Source: Clostridiales bacterium FE2011 (GTDB lineage: Bacteria; Bacillota; Clostridia; Christensenellales; Aristaeellaceae). From it: 64,000 bases of DNA. Within the stretch, counting starts at the first letter, position 1. Each line of letters opens with the position of its first letter. The position numbers and the translations under genes are program-made. The stretch covers positions 310,001 to 374,000 of the forward strand of contig CP069418.1 in assembly GCA_017569305.1 (NCBI GenBank). The letters run 5' to 3'. The notes beneath the pieces were generated by a model. The model worked only from the letters and a program-made list of their open reading frames with translations, was not told the DNA's origin and did not search any database. Of this stretch, positions 26,813-34,193 are shown piece after piece.

Positions 26813-28378
26813 ATGTTTATTGCCATTGATCTCAAAAGCTTTTATGCTTCCGTGGAATGTGCCGCACGGAATCTGGACGCATTGTCCACAAACCTCGTTG
26901 TGGCAGATGCCACCCGCACGGAGAAGACGATCTGCCTGGCCGTCACCCCCAGCCTCAAGGCCTATGGCATTGCCGGCCGTGCACGTCTGTTCGAAGTCGT
27001 TCAGCGTGTAAAAGAAATCAACGCTGAGCGTCTTCGCAATGCCATCCGTCTGGGTAAAGCGGTACGCAGTCCGGACGGAAAATACGGTTTTTCCGGCAAG
27101 TCCGCTGACGCCCGGGAGCTGGCGGCGGATCCTTCCCTGCAGCTGGACTACATCGTTGCCCCGCCGCGCATGAGGCTCTATGAGCAAGTCAGTACCAAAG
27201 TCTTTTCCATCTACATGAAATATATCAGCGATGAAGACATCCACGTTTATTCCGTGGATGAATGCTTCATGGATGTCACCGGTTATCTGAAAACTTATGA
27301 TATGACAGCTCATGAGCTGGCCATGACCATGATCCGGGATGTGCTTTACAACACCGGCATCACTGCCACGGCCGGCATCGGTACCAACATGTACCTGGCC
27401 AAGATCGCCATGGATATCGTAGCCAAGCGGGTTCCGGCAGATCAGGACGGTGTCCGTATCGCGGAGCTGGACGAGATGCGCTACCGGGAACTGCTCTGGT
27501 GCCACCAGCCCCTGAGGGATTTCTGGCGCATTGGTTTCGGTCTCGCCCGCCGCCTGGAAAAGCTTGGCTGCTACACCATGGGAGATATCGCCCGCCTGAG
27601 CCTGACGCATGAGGATCTGCTTTATAAGGCCTTTGGCATCAATGCTGAGCTGATTATTGATCATGCCTGGGGCTGGGAGCCGACCCGGATTTCGGATATC
27701 AAATCCTACCGGCCGGTCTCCAACAGTCTCAGCAGTGGCCAGGTACTGTCTGAAGCCTGCGACGCGAAGAAGGGTCGTCTGCTCGTCCGGGAAATGACGG
27801 ATCTGCTGACCCTGGATCTGGTGAAAAAGGGCCTGGTCACCCGGAAGATTGAGCTCACCGTCTGCTATGATCAGGCGAGTATTGTCATCGCCCAGCAGGG
27901 ACGTTCCCTGCCGGAATCGATCTTCCGCATTGCTTCCACCGGTGAAATCTATAACGGTCCCATTTCGGCCGATCCATACGGTCGGATCATCCCGAAGTAT
28001 GCCCATGGCACCGGCAATCTGGACCGCTGGACAAGCAGCACCCGGCGCATCTCAGACGCGATGATGGAACTGTATGACAGGATTATTCACCCCGATCTGC
28101 TGGTCCGCCGGATCTATGTGGTTGCCGTCGGCCTGATCCGGGAGGAAGATATCCCGGAGGAAGGTCCCCTGCAACTGGATCTCTTCACGGATTATGAAGC
28201 CCTCACCCGGCAGAAGGAAGAGGAAGCCGCCGCAGACGCAAAGGAAAAACGCCTGCAGGAAGCCGCCCTGGATATCCAGGAACGCTTCGGCAAAAGCGCC
28301 ATGATCAAGGGCATGAATCTGGAAGAAGGCGCCATGACCATCAAACGCAACGGCCAGGTCGGCGGCCACCGTGCCTAA
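26813..28378 (+). CDS. Y-family DNA polymerase (UvrX/DinB-like)
   Basis: 521 residues. Error-prone lesion-bypass polymerase. The palm motif DLKSFYASVE (6-15) and YSVDECFMDV (147-156) give the catalytic Asp6, Asp149 and Glu150. The first is DLKSF rather than the DinB DMDAFF, typical of UvrX/UmuC-like Firmicutes enzymes. A little-finger domain follows residue 290. The C-terminal 80 residues are charged and helical, with a possible clamp motif LQLDLF near 462. No Shine-Dalgarno sequence precedes the ATG: the upstream 40 nt are pyrimidine-rich repeat. It sits in a cassette with a small upstream protein and YolD-like protein. No clear LexA box was seen. Confidence 0.93.
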   Translation: MFIAIDLKSFYASVECAARNLDALSTNLVVADATRTEKTICLAVTPSLKAYGIAGRARLFEVVQRVKEINAERLRNAIRLGKAVRSPDGKYGFSGKSADARELAADPSLQLDYIVAPPRMRLYEQVSTKVFSIYMKYISDEDIHVYSVDECFMDVTGYLKTYDMTAHELAMTMIRDVLYNTGITATAGIGTNMYLAKIAMDIVAKRVPADQDGVRIAELDEMRYRELLWCHQPLRDFWRIGFGLARRLEKLGCYTMGDIARLSLTHEDLLYKAFGINAELIIDHAWGWEPTRISDIKSYRPVSNSLSSGQVLSEACDAKKGRLLVREMTDLLTLDLVKKGLVTRKIELTVCYDQASIVIAQQGRSLPESIFRIASTGEIYNGPISADPYGRIIPKYAHGTGNLDRWTSSTRRISDAMMELYDRIIHPDLLVRRIYVVAVGLIREEDIPEEGPLQLDLFTDYEALTRQKEEEAAADAKEKRLQEAALDIQERFGKSAMIKGMNLEEGAMTIKRNGQVGGHRA

Positions 28379-28403
28379 CATGCATTTCCGCCGTAGCGGA
28401 TCA

Positions 28404-28439
28404 TTTTTAAGTTTTCAGTTTTAGTTTTAAGTATTCATT
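28404..28439 (+). repeat. T-family intergenic repeat (copy 4)
   Basis: TTTTTAAGTTTTCAG, TTTTAAG and GTATTCATTTT, just ahead of the YolD-like ribosome site. Confidence 0.72.
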
Positions 28440-28453
28440 TTTTAGGAGGGTTT

Positions 28454-28900
28454 ATGTCCGACACTCCCGATCCCCGCGTCGTCTACTCCGACATTATTTC
28501 CCTCCCTCACCACCAGTCTGCCACTCGCCCGCACATGAGTCTTCACGACCGTGCAGCCCAGTTTGCCCCCTTTGCGGCGCTCTCCGGCTATGAGGAAATG
28601 GTGGATGAGGAGGCCCGGATCACGGACCGGGAAATCGCCCTCGGAGATTCAGAGCAGGATCTGCTGGATGAGCAGTTCCGCCGCCTGTCTGAGATGCTGT
28701 CCGCCGGGCAGCGGCCGCAGGTTTCTGTCATGGTTTTCATTCCCGATCAGCATAAAGCAGGCGGCCGTTATGAGACCGTCACCGGCCACGCCCGCAGGAT
28801 AGAGCCTGTCGAAAAAAGGCTCATCATCCTCAATGATGATTCTCCCGCCAAACAACTCACCATCGACATGACTCGCATTCTTGACCTGCTTATACAATAA
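28454..28900 (+). CDS. YolD-like protein of the polymerase cassette
   Basis: 148 residues. The stretch YSDIISLPHHQSATRPHMSLHDRAAQFAPFAALSGYEEMV is the YolD-like signature. YolD-type proteins occur next to Y-family polymerases and are thought to act as UmuD-like accessory factors, though their mechanism is not known. The C-terminal half is a small beta-rich domain. Starts after AGGAGGGTTT. The last five codons plus stop form one arm of a perfect 13-bp inverted repeat (28881-28893 / 28897-28909). Confidence 0.85.
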   Translation: MSDTPDPRVVYSDIISLPHHQSATRPHMSLHDRAAQFAPFAALSGYEEMVDEEARITDREIALGDSEQDLLDEQFRRLSEMLSAGQRPQVSVMVFIPDQHKAGGRYETVTGHARRIEPVEKRLIILNDDSPAKQLTIDMTRILDLLIQ

Positions 28901-28909
28901 GCAGGTCAA
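28881..28909. repeat. Inverted repeat spanning the YolD-like stop codon
   Basis: TTGACCTGCTTAT - ACA - ATAAGCAGGTCAA, perfect 13 bp; the TAA stop lies at 28898-28900. Followed by ACTCTTCACTCATTACTC, not by a T run. Confidence 0.85.
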
Positions 28910-28956
28910 AACTCTACACTCTTCACTCATTACTCTTATCTTGCCTTTACACTATC

Positions 28957-29075
28957 TGTCACATCCGGCCCCTGGCCGGATATTTCACAAATCAGCGCAG
29001 CTGGTTTATTTCATGTGCGAAGCACATTTCACATTGCGGCTTATGCAGCAATATTTCATTTAAAAGCGTGCTTTT
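28957..29075. repeat. H4 hairpin array
   Basis: Hairpins ATCCGGC/GCCGGAT, AAATCAGC/GCTGGTTT, ATGTGC/GCACAT and ATTGC(GG)/GCAGCAAT with ATTTCAC/T linkers, ending CATTT plus AAAAGC-GT-GCTTTT. Confidence 0.8.
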
Positions 29076-29080
29076 CCATC

Positions 29081-29110
29081 TTGCCATTTATTCAGTGTAT
29101 ACTGTACAAT
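29081..29110 (+). promoter_or_regulatory. Promoter of the isochorismatase-like gene
   Basis: TTGCCA (29081-29086), 18 nt, TACAAT (29105-29110), 34 nt before the start codon. Confidence 0.6.
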
Positions 29111-29144
29111 ACTTCCCAGCACTACATCTCAGGAGGACAAATAT

Positions 29145-29666
29145 ATGATTCTGTTAGTAATTGATATGCAAAACGCCCTGATCGACGATGAACTCTATGC
29201 CTTTGACACCTTTATGGAGAGAACAACCAAACTGATTGACGCGGCCCGGAAGAACAACGTGGAAGTCGTCTACGTCCAGCATGACGCCGGTGCCGGCAGC
29301 GGTTTCTCCGTCGGAGACGAAGCTTTTGAAATTGCTGAAGAAGTCGCTCCCAAAGAGGGTGAAAAAGTCTTCGTCAAAACCATCAACAGCTGTTTCGGGA
29401 ATAAGGACTTCAAAGCCTATATGGAATCACAGGAAGATAAGCGCCTGATGATCATCGGTCTCCAGACCAATTACTGCATCGACGCCACCGTAAAATCCGC
29501 GTTTGAAAGAGGTTTTGAAGTCATCATTCCGGAAGGCACCAATTCCACCTTCGACAATGACTACATGACCGGTGAAACCACCGTCAAGTACTACAACGAG
29601 GACGTCTGGGAAGAGATTGTTGAGAGCGTAACGATGGAAGAAGCCATCGAAATGATGGGCAAGTAA
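29145..29666 (+). CDS. Isochorismatase-family cysteine hydrolase
   Basis: 173 residues with the complete catalytic triad of the family: Asp7 (VIDMQN), Lys78 (VFVKTINSCF) and Cys111 (GLQTNYCIDATVKSAFERG). The cis-peptide before Cys is usual. Members hydrolyse amides such as nicotinamide, N-carbamoylsarcosine or ureidoacrylate; the lid residues here do not allow a choice. The C-terminus EEIVESVTMEEAIEMMGK is the common tail. RBS AGGAGGACAAAT. Single gene with a strong shared terminator. Confidence 0.88.
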   Translation: MILLVIDMQNALIDDELYAFDTFMERTTKLIDAARKNNVEVVYVQHDAGAGSGFSVGDEAFEIAEEVAPKEGEKVFVKTINSCFGNKDFKAYMESQEDKRLMIIGLQTNYCIDATVKSAFERGFEVIIPEGTNSTFDNDYMTGETTVKYYNEDVWEEIVESVTMEEAIEMMGK

Positions 29667-29669
29667 GTA

Positions 29670-29701
29670 AAAGAACGTGTCGCCTAACACGTTCTTTTTT
29701 T
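29670..29701 (+). terminator. Terminator of the isochorismatase-like gene
   Basis: 11-bp stem AAAGAACGTGT / ACACGTTCTTT with a T run; serves the plus-strand gene and overlaps the end of the convergent gene. Confidence 0.88.
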
Positions 29702-30749
29702 ATTTGATCTCAATCCAGTACCGGCCTACCGGCACGTCATGCCTTGGAGTCTTTACGTAGTTTTCCAGCACGCCTCCGTTAGCGAGTATTGTCCTGACGC
29801 TGCCTTCATTCTCATCTCCGGCAGTCAGCAGCACCCGGTTCAGGCCAATGCTTTTGCAGTATGGCAGCACGTCATGCAGCATCTGTGTGGCGTATCCCTT
29901 TTTCCTTTCCGACGGACAAACACAATAGCCGATATGTCCGCCCCATGTTTCCTCAGGGCCATCTGGACGATGCTGTACACCGATCATACCGACAATCTTG
30001 CTGTCCGCTGTGCGCACATATAGGAACTGGGTATAGTTTTCTTCATGCTCAGCAATATACCGGAACCATTCCTCCGGATCTTTGCTGTACCGTAGTCCCC
30101 GTGCTCCATGCAGCCAGTCCAGGCAGTCCGTGAATTCTTCCTTGTAAGCCATGATCTGTTCCGCATATGCTTCATTCGGCTTGACCAAAATGAAAGTTGA
30201 CAAGGGGACGGTTCTGTTGTCAACTTTTTCATCGATTTCCGCGTAGACGGTCTGATATGCTTTGTCCGGTATGGACTGCTTCGGCGTCCAGAACCCGTAC
30301 AGTTTCTTCAGTTCTTCAGGTTCTCCGAAAATCTTCCGTGTCTGTTCAAATGCGTAGTTATTGGCATCCATTTCATGAGGCTGTCCCAGGTACAGCTCTG
30401 TAAAACGTTCTTCCCCGCCTTCCAGTTCGCAGGCCGTGTAATCACCGTTCACCAGCTTATAGCAGGTTCCATCATATTGAATCATGTACTGAAGGCTGCG
30501 CCGGATCAGCTCAGGAAACTGTTCCGGCTCCAGGTACTGTGCCGCGTGCCTCAGCTCATGGAAAAGATAGAACGCTTTTTCATAATCAGGAGCCGCTTCA
30601 AGCAGTTTTGCATTGATATAGACAGTTTTTGTTCCATCATCATATGTACCGTTCGCGGTCTCATACCCTTCCGGCATATCAAAGCACAGGCTCAGTTCCA
30701 GCCCGGTCTCATTGCAGTATGAATCAAAATACTTTTTATAATCAAACAT
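29700..30749 (-). CDS. Zincin-like domain fused to a GNAT acetyltransferase by a REP-like hairpin
   Basis: 349 residues from the ATG at 30749 (an ATG 36 nt upstream is possible; neither has a strong site). Residues 1-170 form a zincin-like domain with HELRH at 64-68, a possible metallopeptidase or DUF-type domain. Residues 188-349 are a GNAT acetyltransferase (acetyl-CoA loop CPSERKKGYATQML) whose start looks like a normal GNAT N-terminus. Between them residues 174-186 are encoded by a REP-like hairpin (30193-30227). The hairpin seems to have joined two adjacent genes in frame. Activity of each half is likely, but the joint role is unknown. Confidence 0.75.
   Translation of the reverse strand: MFDYKKYFDSYCNETGLELSLCFDMPEGYETANGTYDDGTKTVYINAKLLEAAPDYEKAFYLFHELRHAAQYLEPEQFPELIRRSLQYMIQYDGTCYKLVNGDYTACELEGGEERFTELYLGQPHEMDANNYAFEQTRKIFGEPEELKKLYGFWTPKQSIPDKAYQTVYAEIDEKVDNRTVPLSTFILVKPNEAYAEQIMAYKEEFTDCLDWLHGARGLRYSKDPEEWFRYIAEHEENYTQFLYVRTADSKIVGMIGVQHRPDGPEETWGGHIGYCVCPSERKKGYATQMLHDVLPYCKSIGLNRVLLTAGDENEGSVRTILANGGVLENYVKTPRHDVPVGRYWIEIK
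30193..30227. repeat. REP-like GGGGACGGTTC hairpin inside a coding region
   Basis: AAAGTTGACAA - GGGGACGGTTCTG - TTGTCAACTTT: 11-bp perfect stem, 13-nt loop. The loop sequence is the same as in the copy at 48335. This loop sequence recurs in Clostridia near REP-associated transposases, to my knowledge. Confidence 0.8.
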
Positions 30750-30794
30750 ATCCCTGTTCCCAATCAATATGCTTCTGTTGGCCATTCGTACTTA

Positions 30795-30813
30795 TAATTC
30801 TGAATTCTGAATT
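30795..30813 (-). repeat. N-family intergenic repeat (copy 5)
   Basis: Short form TAATTCTGAATTCTGAATT; it overlaps the phosphatase stop codon. Confidence 0.65.
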
Positions 30814-32626
30814 ACTTATAGTACAGGCACAGCATTGTAATATCGTCAAACTGCGGTGCGTCGCCCACAAAGCGGTCCAGGTCTTCCTTGACCGTCTCAC
30901 AGACTTCCCTGCATCCATCCATGTCGGTATTGAAGGATGCCGACAGTGTCCGGATCAGTCTGTCATTGCCGTAGAGCTGGTTGTCTGCGTCCGTTGCCTC
31001 GGTCACACCGTCTGTGTACATGAACAGGATATCCCCGTGTTCCAGCTGCAGTGTCTGCTCCCGGTATTTGATGTTGTCCATAGCTGCCAGCGTCAGGTTG
31101 GCTTTCTGTTCAATAAAGGCTGCCTGTCCGTTCCGGATCAGTACCGGCGGATTGTGGCCGGCATTCACAAAGCGGACCAGACCGGTGTCTGTCTCCAGGA
31201 ATCCCATCCAGGCCGTAATGAACATTTCGGCGTCATTGCCTTCGCACAACTTGTTGTTGGCGTTGACAAACACTTCAGCCGGCAGGTCTCCGCGCTCCGC
31301 GTAATCCCGGATCACCGTCTTGCCGGTCATCATGAACATAGCTGCCGGAATTCCCTTTCCGGAAACGTCCGCCACCAGGAAGGCAAGCTTGTTTTCGTCC
31401 AGCAGATAGAAATCATAGAAATCGCCGCCCACTTCCTTGGCCGTGTTCATCGTTGCATACAGACTGAAGTCCGTTCTGTCCGGATAAGGCGGAAAGACAG
31501 AGGGCAGTGCGGATTGCTGAATGTTCTTGGCAAAAGCCAGCTCCTCATCAATCCGGGCTGCGGCAGCGGCAATATACTGCTTCAGGGTGCTGACCGTAGC
31601 ATTAATGTCATCAGACAGGGAGGAAAACTCCGTATTGGAGCGGACGTCTACAGTCTCTTCCAGATCACCCTGGGTAATCTTGGAAAGGGAGTTGTTCACC
31701 CGGTTGATATTGTTCACTACCAGTTTCCGGACCAGCATGAAAATGACAACGAACAGCGTCACGAAAACCAGGACTTCCAGGATTGCTGTCAGCTGAACAG
31801 ACGTATTTCTCTGAAGCAGGATTTCGTTTTCCGGCATCGTTGCTACAAGATAATATCCTTCTGTAAACACATACATGCAGGAGCAGTGTTCTCCGTATAC
31901 ATCCGTACGGAAAACCGTCTCCTCCGGCATGGTATCCCTGTCAATCCAGATCCCGGTTACAAACAGGTTCTGTCCTTCATTGTGATTCCGGTCACTGACA
32001 ATATTCCAGTTTTCATCAACGATGATAATGCAGCCTTCCTGCCCCACATGACGGTTACGGGCCACTTTGATTACGAGATGATCTATATCCCGCTGAAAAC
32101 GTTCAGCGTCGTAGGCCACCTGTACAAAGCCGCCTTGCTTCAGTTTTACCGCAGCGTATTTCCGCAGCAGTGAAGGATCATAGGTTGTTGGCTGATAACT
32201 CTGGACATGCTCCGTTTCCGTACTGTCCAGCAGGCAGAGAAACTCAGCGGACTGTTCCCCGCTCCGCATATCATAGTTCAGGAATGCGGCATGTGTGGTT
32301 CCTGTAATAATCCCGTCCTGATTGATGATGTTAATCTCCGCAACATTATGCCAGTTCATGAGCGAAAAAAGTCCCACTTCATTCACCGGTGCCCCGTTGT
32401 CAATTTCATGGGCAATGACTCTTGTCAGTGCCAGCAGGTTTGCGTCAGACGCGTCAATAACGTCCTGCCTCACGTCTTTGATATTCAGCCGCAGCAGATT
32501 GGCCGCACTGTGCTGGGACAGCCGTGTCTGCAGCGTCCAGGAAAAGATCATGGACATGGCAAACGCCAGGACAACAATCAGAAGCAGCCAACGCAGGAAG
32601 GTGTTTGAGATGGTTCTTTTTCTCAT
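30812..32626 (-). CDS. Membrane sensor PP2C (SpoIIE/RsbU-type) phosphatase
   Basis: 604 residues from the ATG at 32626 (AAGGA 8 nt upstream). N-terminal membrane span (about 12-32), an external sensor region of about 230 residues resembling a double Cache domain, second span (about 278-300), a HAMP-like linker (NINRVNNSLSKITQGDLEETVDV) and a C-terminal PP2C-type domain (about 370-600) with GGDFYDFY, VADVSGKGIPAAMFM, FVNAGHNPP and MYTDGVTEA metal-binding motifs. It should dephosphorylate an anti-anti-sigma factor (partner-switching) in response to an extracellular ligand. No RsbV/W-like genes are adjacent, so the partner is elsewhere. Confidence 0.93.
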   Translation of the reverse strand: MRKRTISNTFLRWLLLIVVLAFAMSMIFSWTLQTRLSQHSAANLLRLNIKDVRQDVIDASDANLLALTRVIAHEIDNGAPVNEVGLFSLMNWHNVAEINIINQDGIITGTTHAAFLNYDMRSGEQSAEFLCLLDSTETEHVQSYQPTTYDPSLLRKYAAVKLKQGGFVQVAYDAERFQRDIDHLVIKVARNRHVGQEGCIIIVDENWNIVSDRNHNEGQNLFVTGIWIDRDTMPEETVFRTDVYGEHCSCMYVFTEGYYLVATMPENEILLQRNTSVQLTAILEVLVFVTLFVVIFMLVRKLVVNNINRVNNSLSKITQGDLEETVDVRSNTEFSSLSDDINATVSTLKQYIAAAAARIDEELAFAKNIQQSALPSVFPPYPDRTDFSLYATMNTAKEVGGDFYDFYLLDENKLAFLVADVSGKGIPAAMFMMTGKTVIRDYAERGDLPAEVFVNANNKLCEGNDAEMFITAWMGFLETDTGLVRFVNAGHNPPVLIRNGQAAFIEQKANLTLAAMDNIKYREQTLQLEHGDILFMYTDGVTEATDADNQLYGNDRLIRTLSASFNTDMDGCREVCETVKEDLDRFVGDAPQFDDITMLCLYYK

Positions 32627-32704
32627 GTGCTTATCCTTCTCTTTCCTGATCTTTTCCGTTTGCATCACAGCGGTTTATCCCGGGAACAGTTCCTTTTTTC
32701 CGGT

Positions 32705-33298
32705 CTATCTTCCCACTATGATATCCGGATTGTTCTTTTCTCTCTTGCTGTAGATTTCTTCCAGCTCTGCGATCACTTCGTCTTTCGGACGAACAAGCCC
32801 CTGGAAGTGGCTCACCAGCAGCTTCTGTGCTTTCAGTTGCTTCAGCACCTCAATCTCGTCCTTCAGCAGCTGGGAGTTATAGGCATAATATCCGTTCTTC
32901 GCTTTACAATATAGGGCGTCTCCCACAAATGCGTATTCATTCCCGACTTCCAGTCCCAGGCATCCTTTCGTATGGCTGGAAGGAATCTGGAAAATCCGCA
33001 GATCTCCGATAGTCAGTTCACCGGTCACAACGGTTCCCCGGCCCGTATGCCGGAAGGTTTCTCCGGATACATACAGTTCTCCGGTCAGGACCTTGTCCAG
33101 GCTGCCGGTATGATCCTGATGAAAGTGGGACAGCACCACATTGTACTCGCCGTCCAGCCCGTCCAGGCTTCTCAAATCATTTCCCACATCATACAGCCAT
33201 TCAGTATCACCACACCGGATAATCCCGATATCTGCGGACAGCGGCTCCTCCGTCGCCTCTATATAACTGATCCGTTCATTAATGATTTTTCTGTCCAT
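32705..33298 (-). CDS. Metallo-beta-lactamase-fold hydrolase
   Basis: 197 residues. Motif SHFHQDHTG (57-65) gives the first zinc ligands; later ligands appear at SSHTKG, VGDALY (bridging Asp) and VSHFQG. The size and simple fold fit small glyoxalase II- or lactonase-like hydrolases of Firmicutes. The substrate is unknown. Start at 33298, with AAGGA 7 nt upstream, preferred over an ATG at 33331. Its stop is 79 nt from the phosphatase start on the same strand, so weak cotranscription is possible. Confidence 0.85.
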   Translation of the reverse strand: MDRKIINERISYIEATEEPLSADIGIIRCGDTEWLYDVGNDLRSLDGLDGEYNVVLSHFHQDHTGSLDKVLTGELYVSGETFRHTGRGTVVTGELTIGDLRIFQIPSSHTKGCLGLEVGNEYAFVGDALYCKAKNGYYAYNSQLLKDEIEVLKQLKAQKLLVSHFQGLVRPKDEVIAELEEIYSKREKNNPDIIVGR

Positions 33299-33388
33299 AC
33301 ACCAATCCTTTTTATCAATGGATTCCTTCACTATCGTCTGTCAATCCAGAACTTCAATCGAAGGAACAAACCATATCATACACAAAAA

Positions 33389-33421
33389 TAATTCTGAATT
33401 ATGAATTCTGAATTATGAATT
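33389..33421 (-). repeat. N-family repeat encoding a GNAT C-terminus (copy 6)
   Basis: TAATTCTGAATTATGAATTC followed by further TGAATTATGAATT. Read on the minus strand, part of it is translated as the final residues of the upstream gene. Confidence 0.75.
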
Positions 33422-33953
33422 TGCTTTCGTATTCTTCCCTCGTCAGAATACATGAATCAATCGTTTTTACGCTGCCATCCCAGGGTCTGGTCAGTTCATA
33501 CGTATAATCATAATGGAATCCGAAGAATTCCGCCACCTTTTTTGATTTTTCATTCTCACGGAAATATCCGTACCGGATATCTTCCGCGCCCAGCCTCTCA
33601 AAAGCAAGCTTCAGCAGCAGTTCAACAATCTCTTTACCGTAGCCTTTTCCCTGGAACGCAGTACCGATGCAGATACCGCTCTCCTCATAATGGCCCGGAG
33701 CAGATTCCCTGATTGCGCATAGTCCAATGGCTTCATCCGTATCCTTCAGTGCCACGAAGTACGCATAGTGTTCCTTCTGAAACTCCATGCTTCTGCGGCA
33801 TCTTTCGATAGCATCTTCTTCTGTCAGCGTAGGCTGATACAGCATCCACCGGTAAACCGCTTCATCACTCCACACATGCTTCAGCATGGACTGATAATCT
33901 TCCGCCCTGGCCTTCCTCAGCCGTATATTCTTCCCTTCCAACACCTCAAACAT
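33399..33953 (-). CDS. RimJ/RimL-type GNAT acetyltransferase
   Basis: 184 residues from the ATG at 33953; an ATG at 34007 has no site. Typical Acetyltransf_3 layout: NIRLRKARAEDYQSMLKHVWSDEAVYRWM, then ESGICIGTAFQGKGYGKEIVELLLKLAF for acetyl-CoA binding, and a C-terminal FFGFHYDYTYELTRPWDGSVKTIDSCILTREEY. Probably acetylates an N-terminal amine or an antibiotic-like amine; substrate unknown. Its last six residues (FIIQNS) come from an intergenic N repeat, so the native stop may have been lost. Confidence 0.85.
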   Translation of the reverse strand: MFEVLEGKNIRLRKARAEDYQSMLKHVWSDEAVYRWMLYQPTLTEEDAIERCRRSMEFQKEHYAYFVALKDTDEAIGLCAIRESAPGHYEESGICIGTAFQGKGYGKEIVELLLKLAFERLGAEDIRYGYFRENEKSKKVAEFFGFHYDYTYELTRPWDGSVKTIDSCILTREEYESKFIIQNS

Positions 33954-34036
33954 ATTAATACTTACCCTTCTGTCTTGCTTTCTGCCATCTGTATTAGCCT
34001 CGAACACTATATCATTTTTAAGTTTTATGTCTTAAG

Positions 34037-34145
34037 TTATTGAGCAGTTGTCCAAATCTTTGATTTGGGTAACAACTGCCATGCTACAGCCGTCCATTTC
34101 TGCAAGACATAGGCGATGCAGAAATGGTTTACGGCGATCGCAAAG
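34037..34145. repeat. Module A structured repeat
   Basis: TTATTGAGCAGTTGTCC, hairpin 1 (CAGTTGTCCAAAT / ATTTGGGTAACAACTG), GCCATGCTACAGCCGT, hairpin 2 (CCATTTCTGC / GCAGAAATGG), ACGGCGATCGCAAAG. T-family flanks on both sides. It ends against the inverted repeat of the ABC exporter gene (34155-34193). Confidence 0.85.
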
Positions 34146-34154
34146 TATTCATTA

Positions 34155-34193
34155 GCGAACGCACAGTGAGCCATTGTCTCACTGTGCATTCGC
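34155..34193. repeat. Inverted repeat spanning the ABC-exporter stop codon
   Basis: 16-bp arms (one mismatch), 7-nt loop; the TGA stop (34179-34181) lies in one arm. Foot next to module A, with the link TAATGAATACTTTGCG on the gene strand. Confidence 0.85.

Noticed and set aside
26700..26813. LexA/SOS box for the polymerase cassette
   Set aside because: No CGAAC-N4-GTTCG palindrome was found in the upstream regions.
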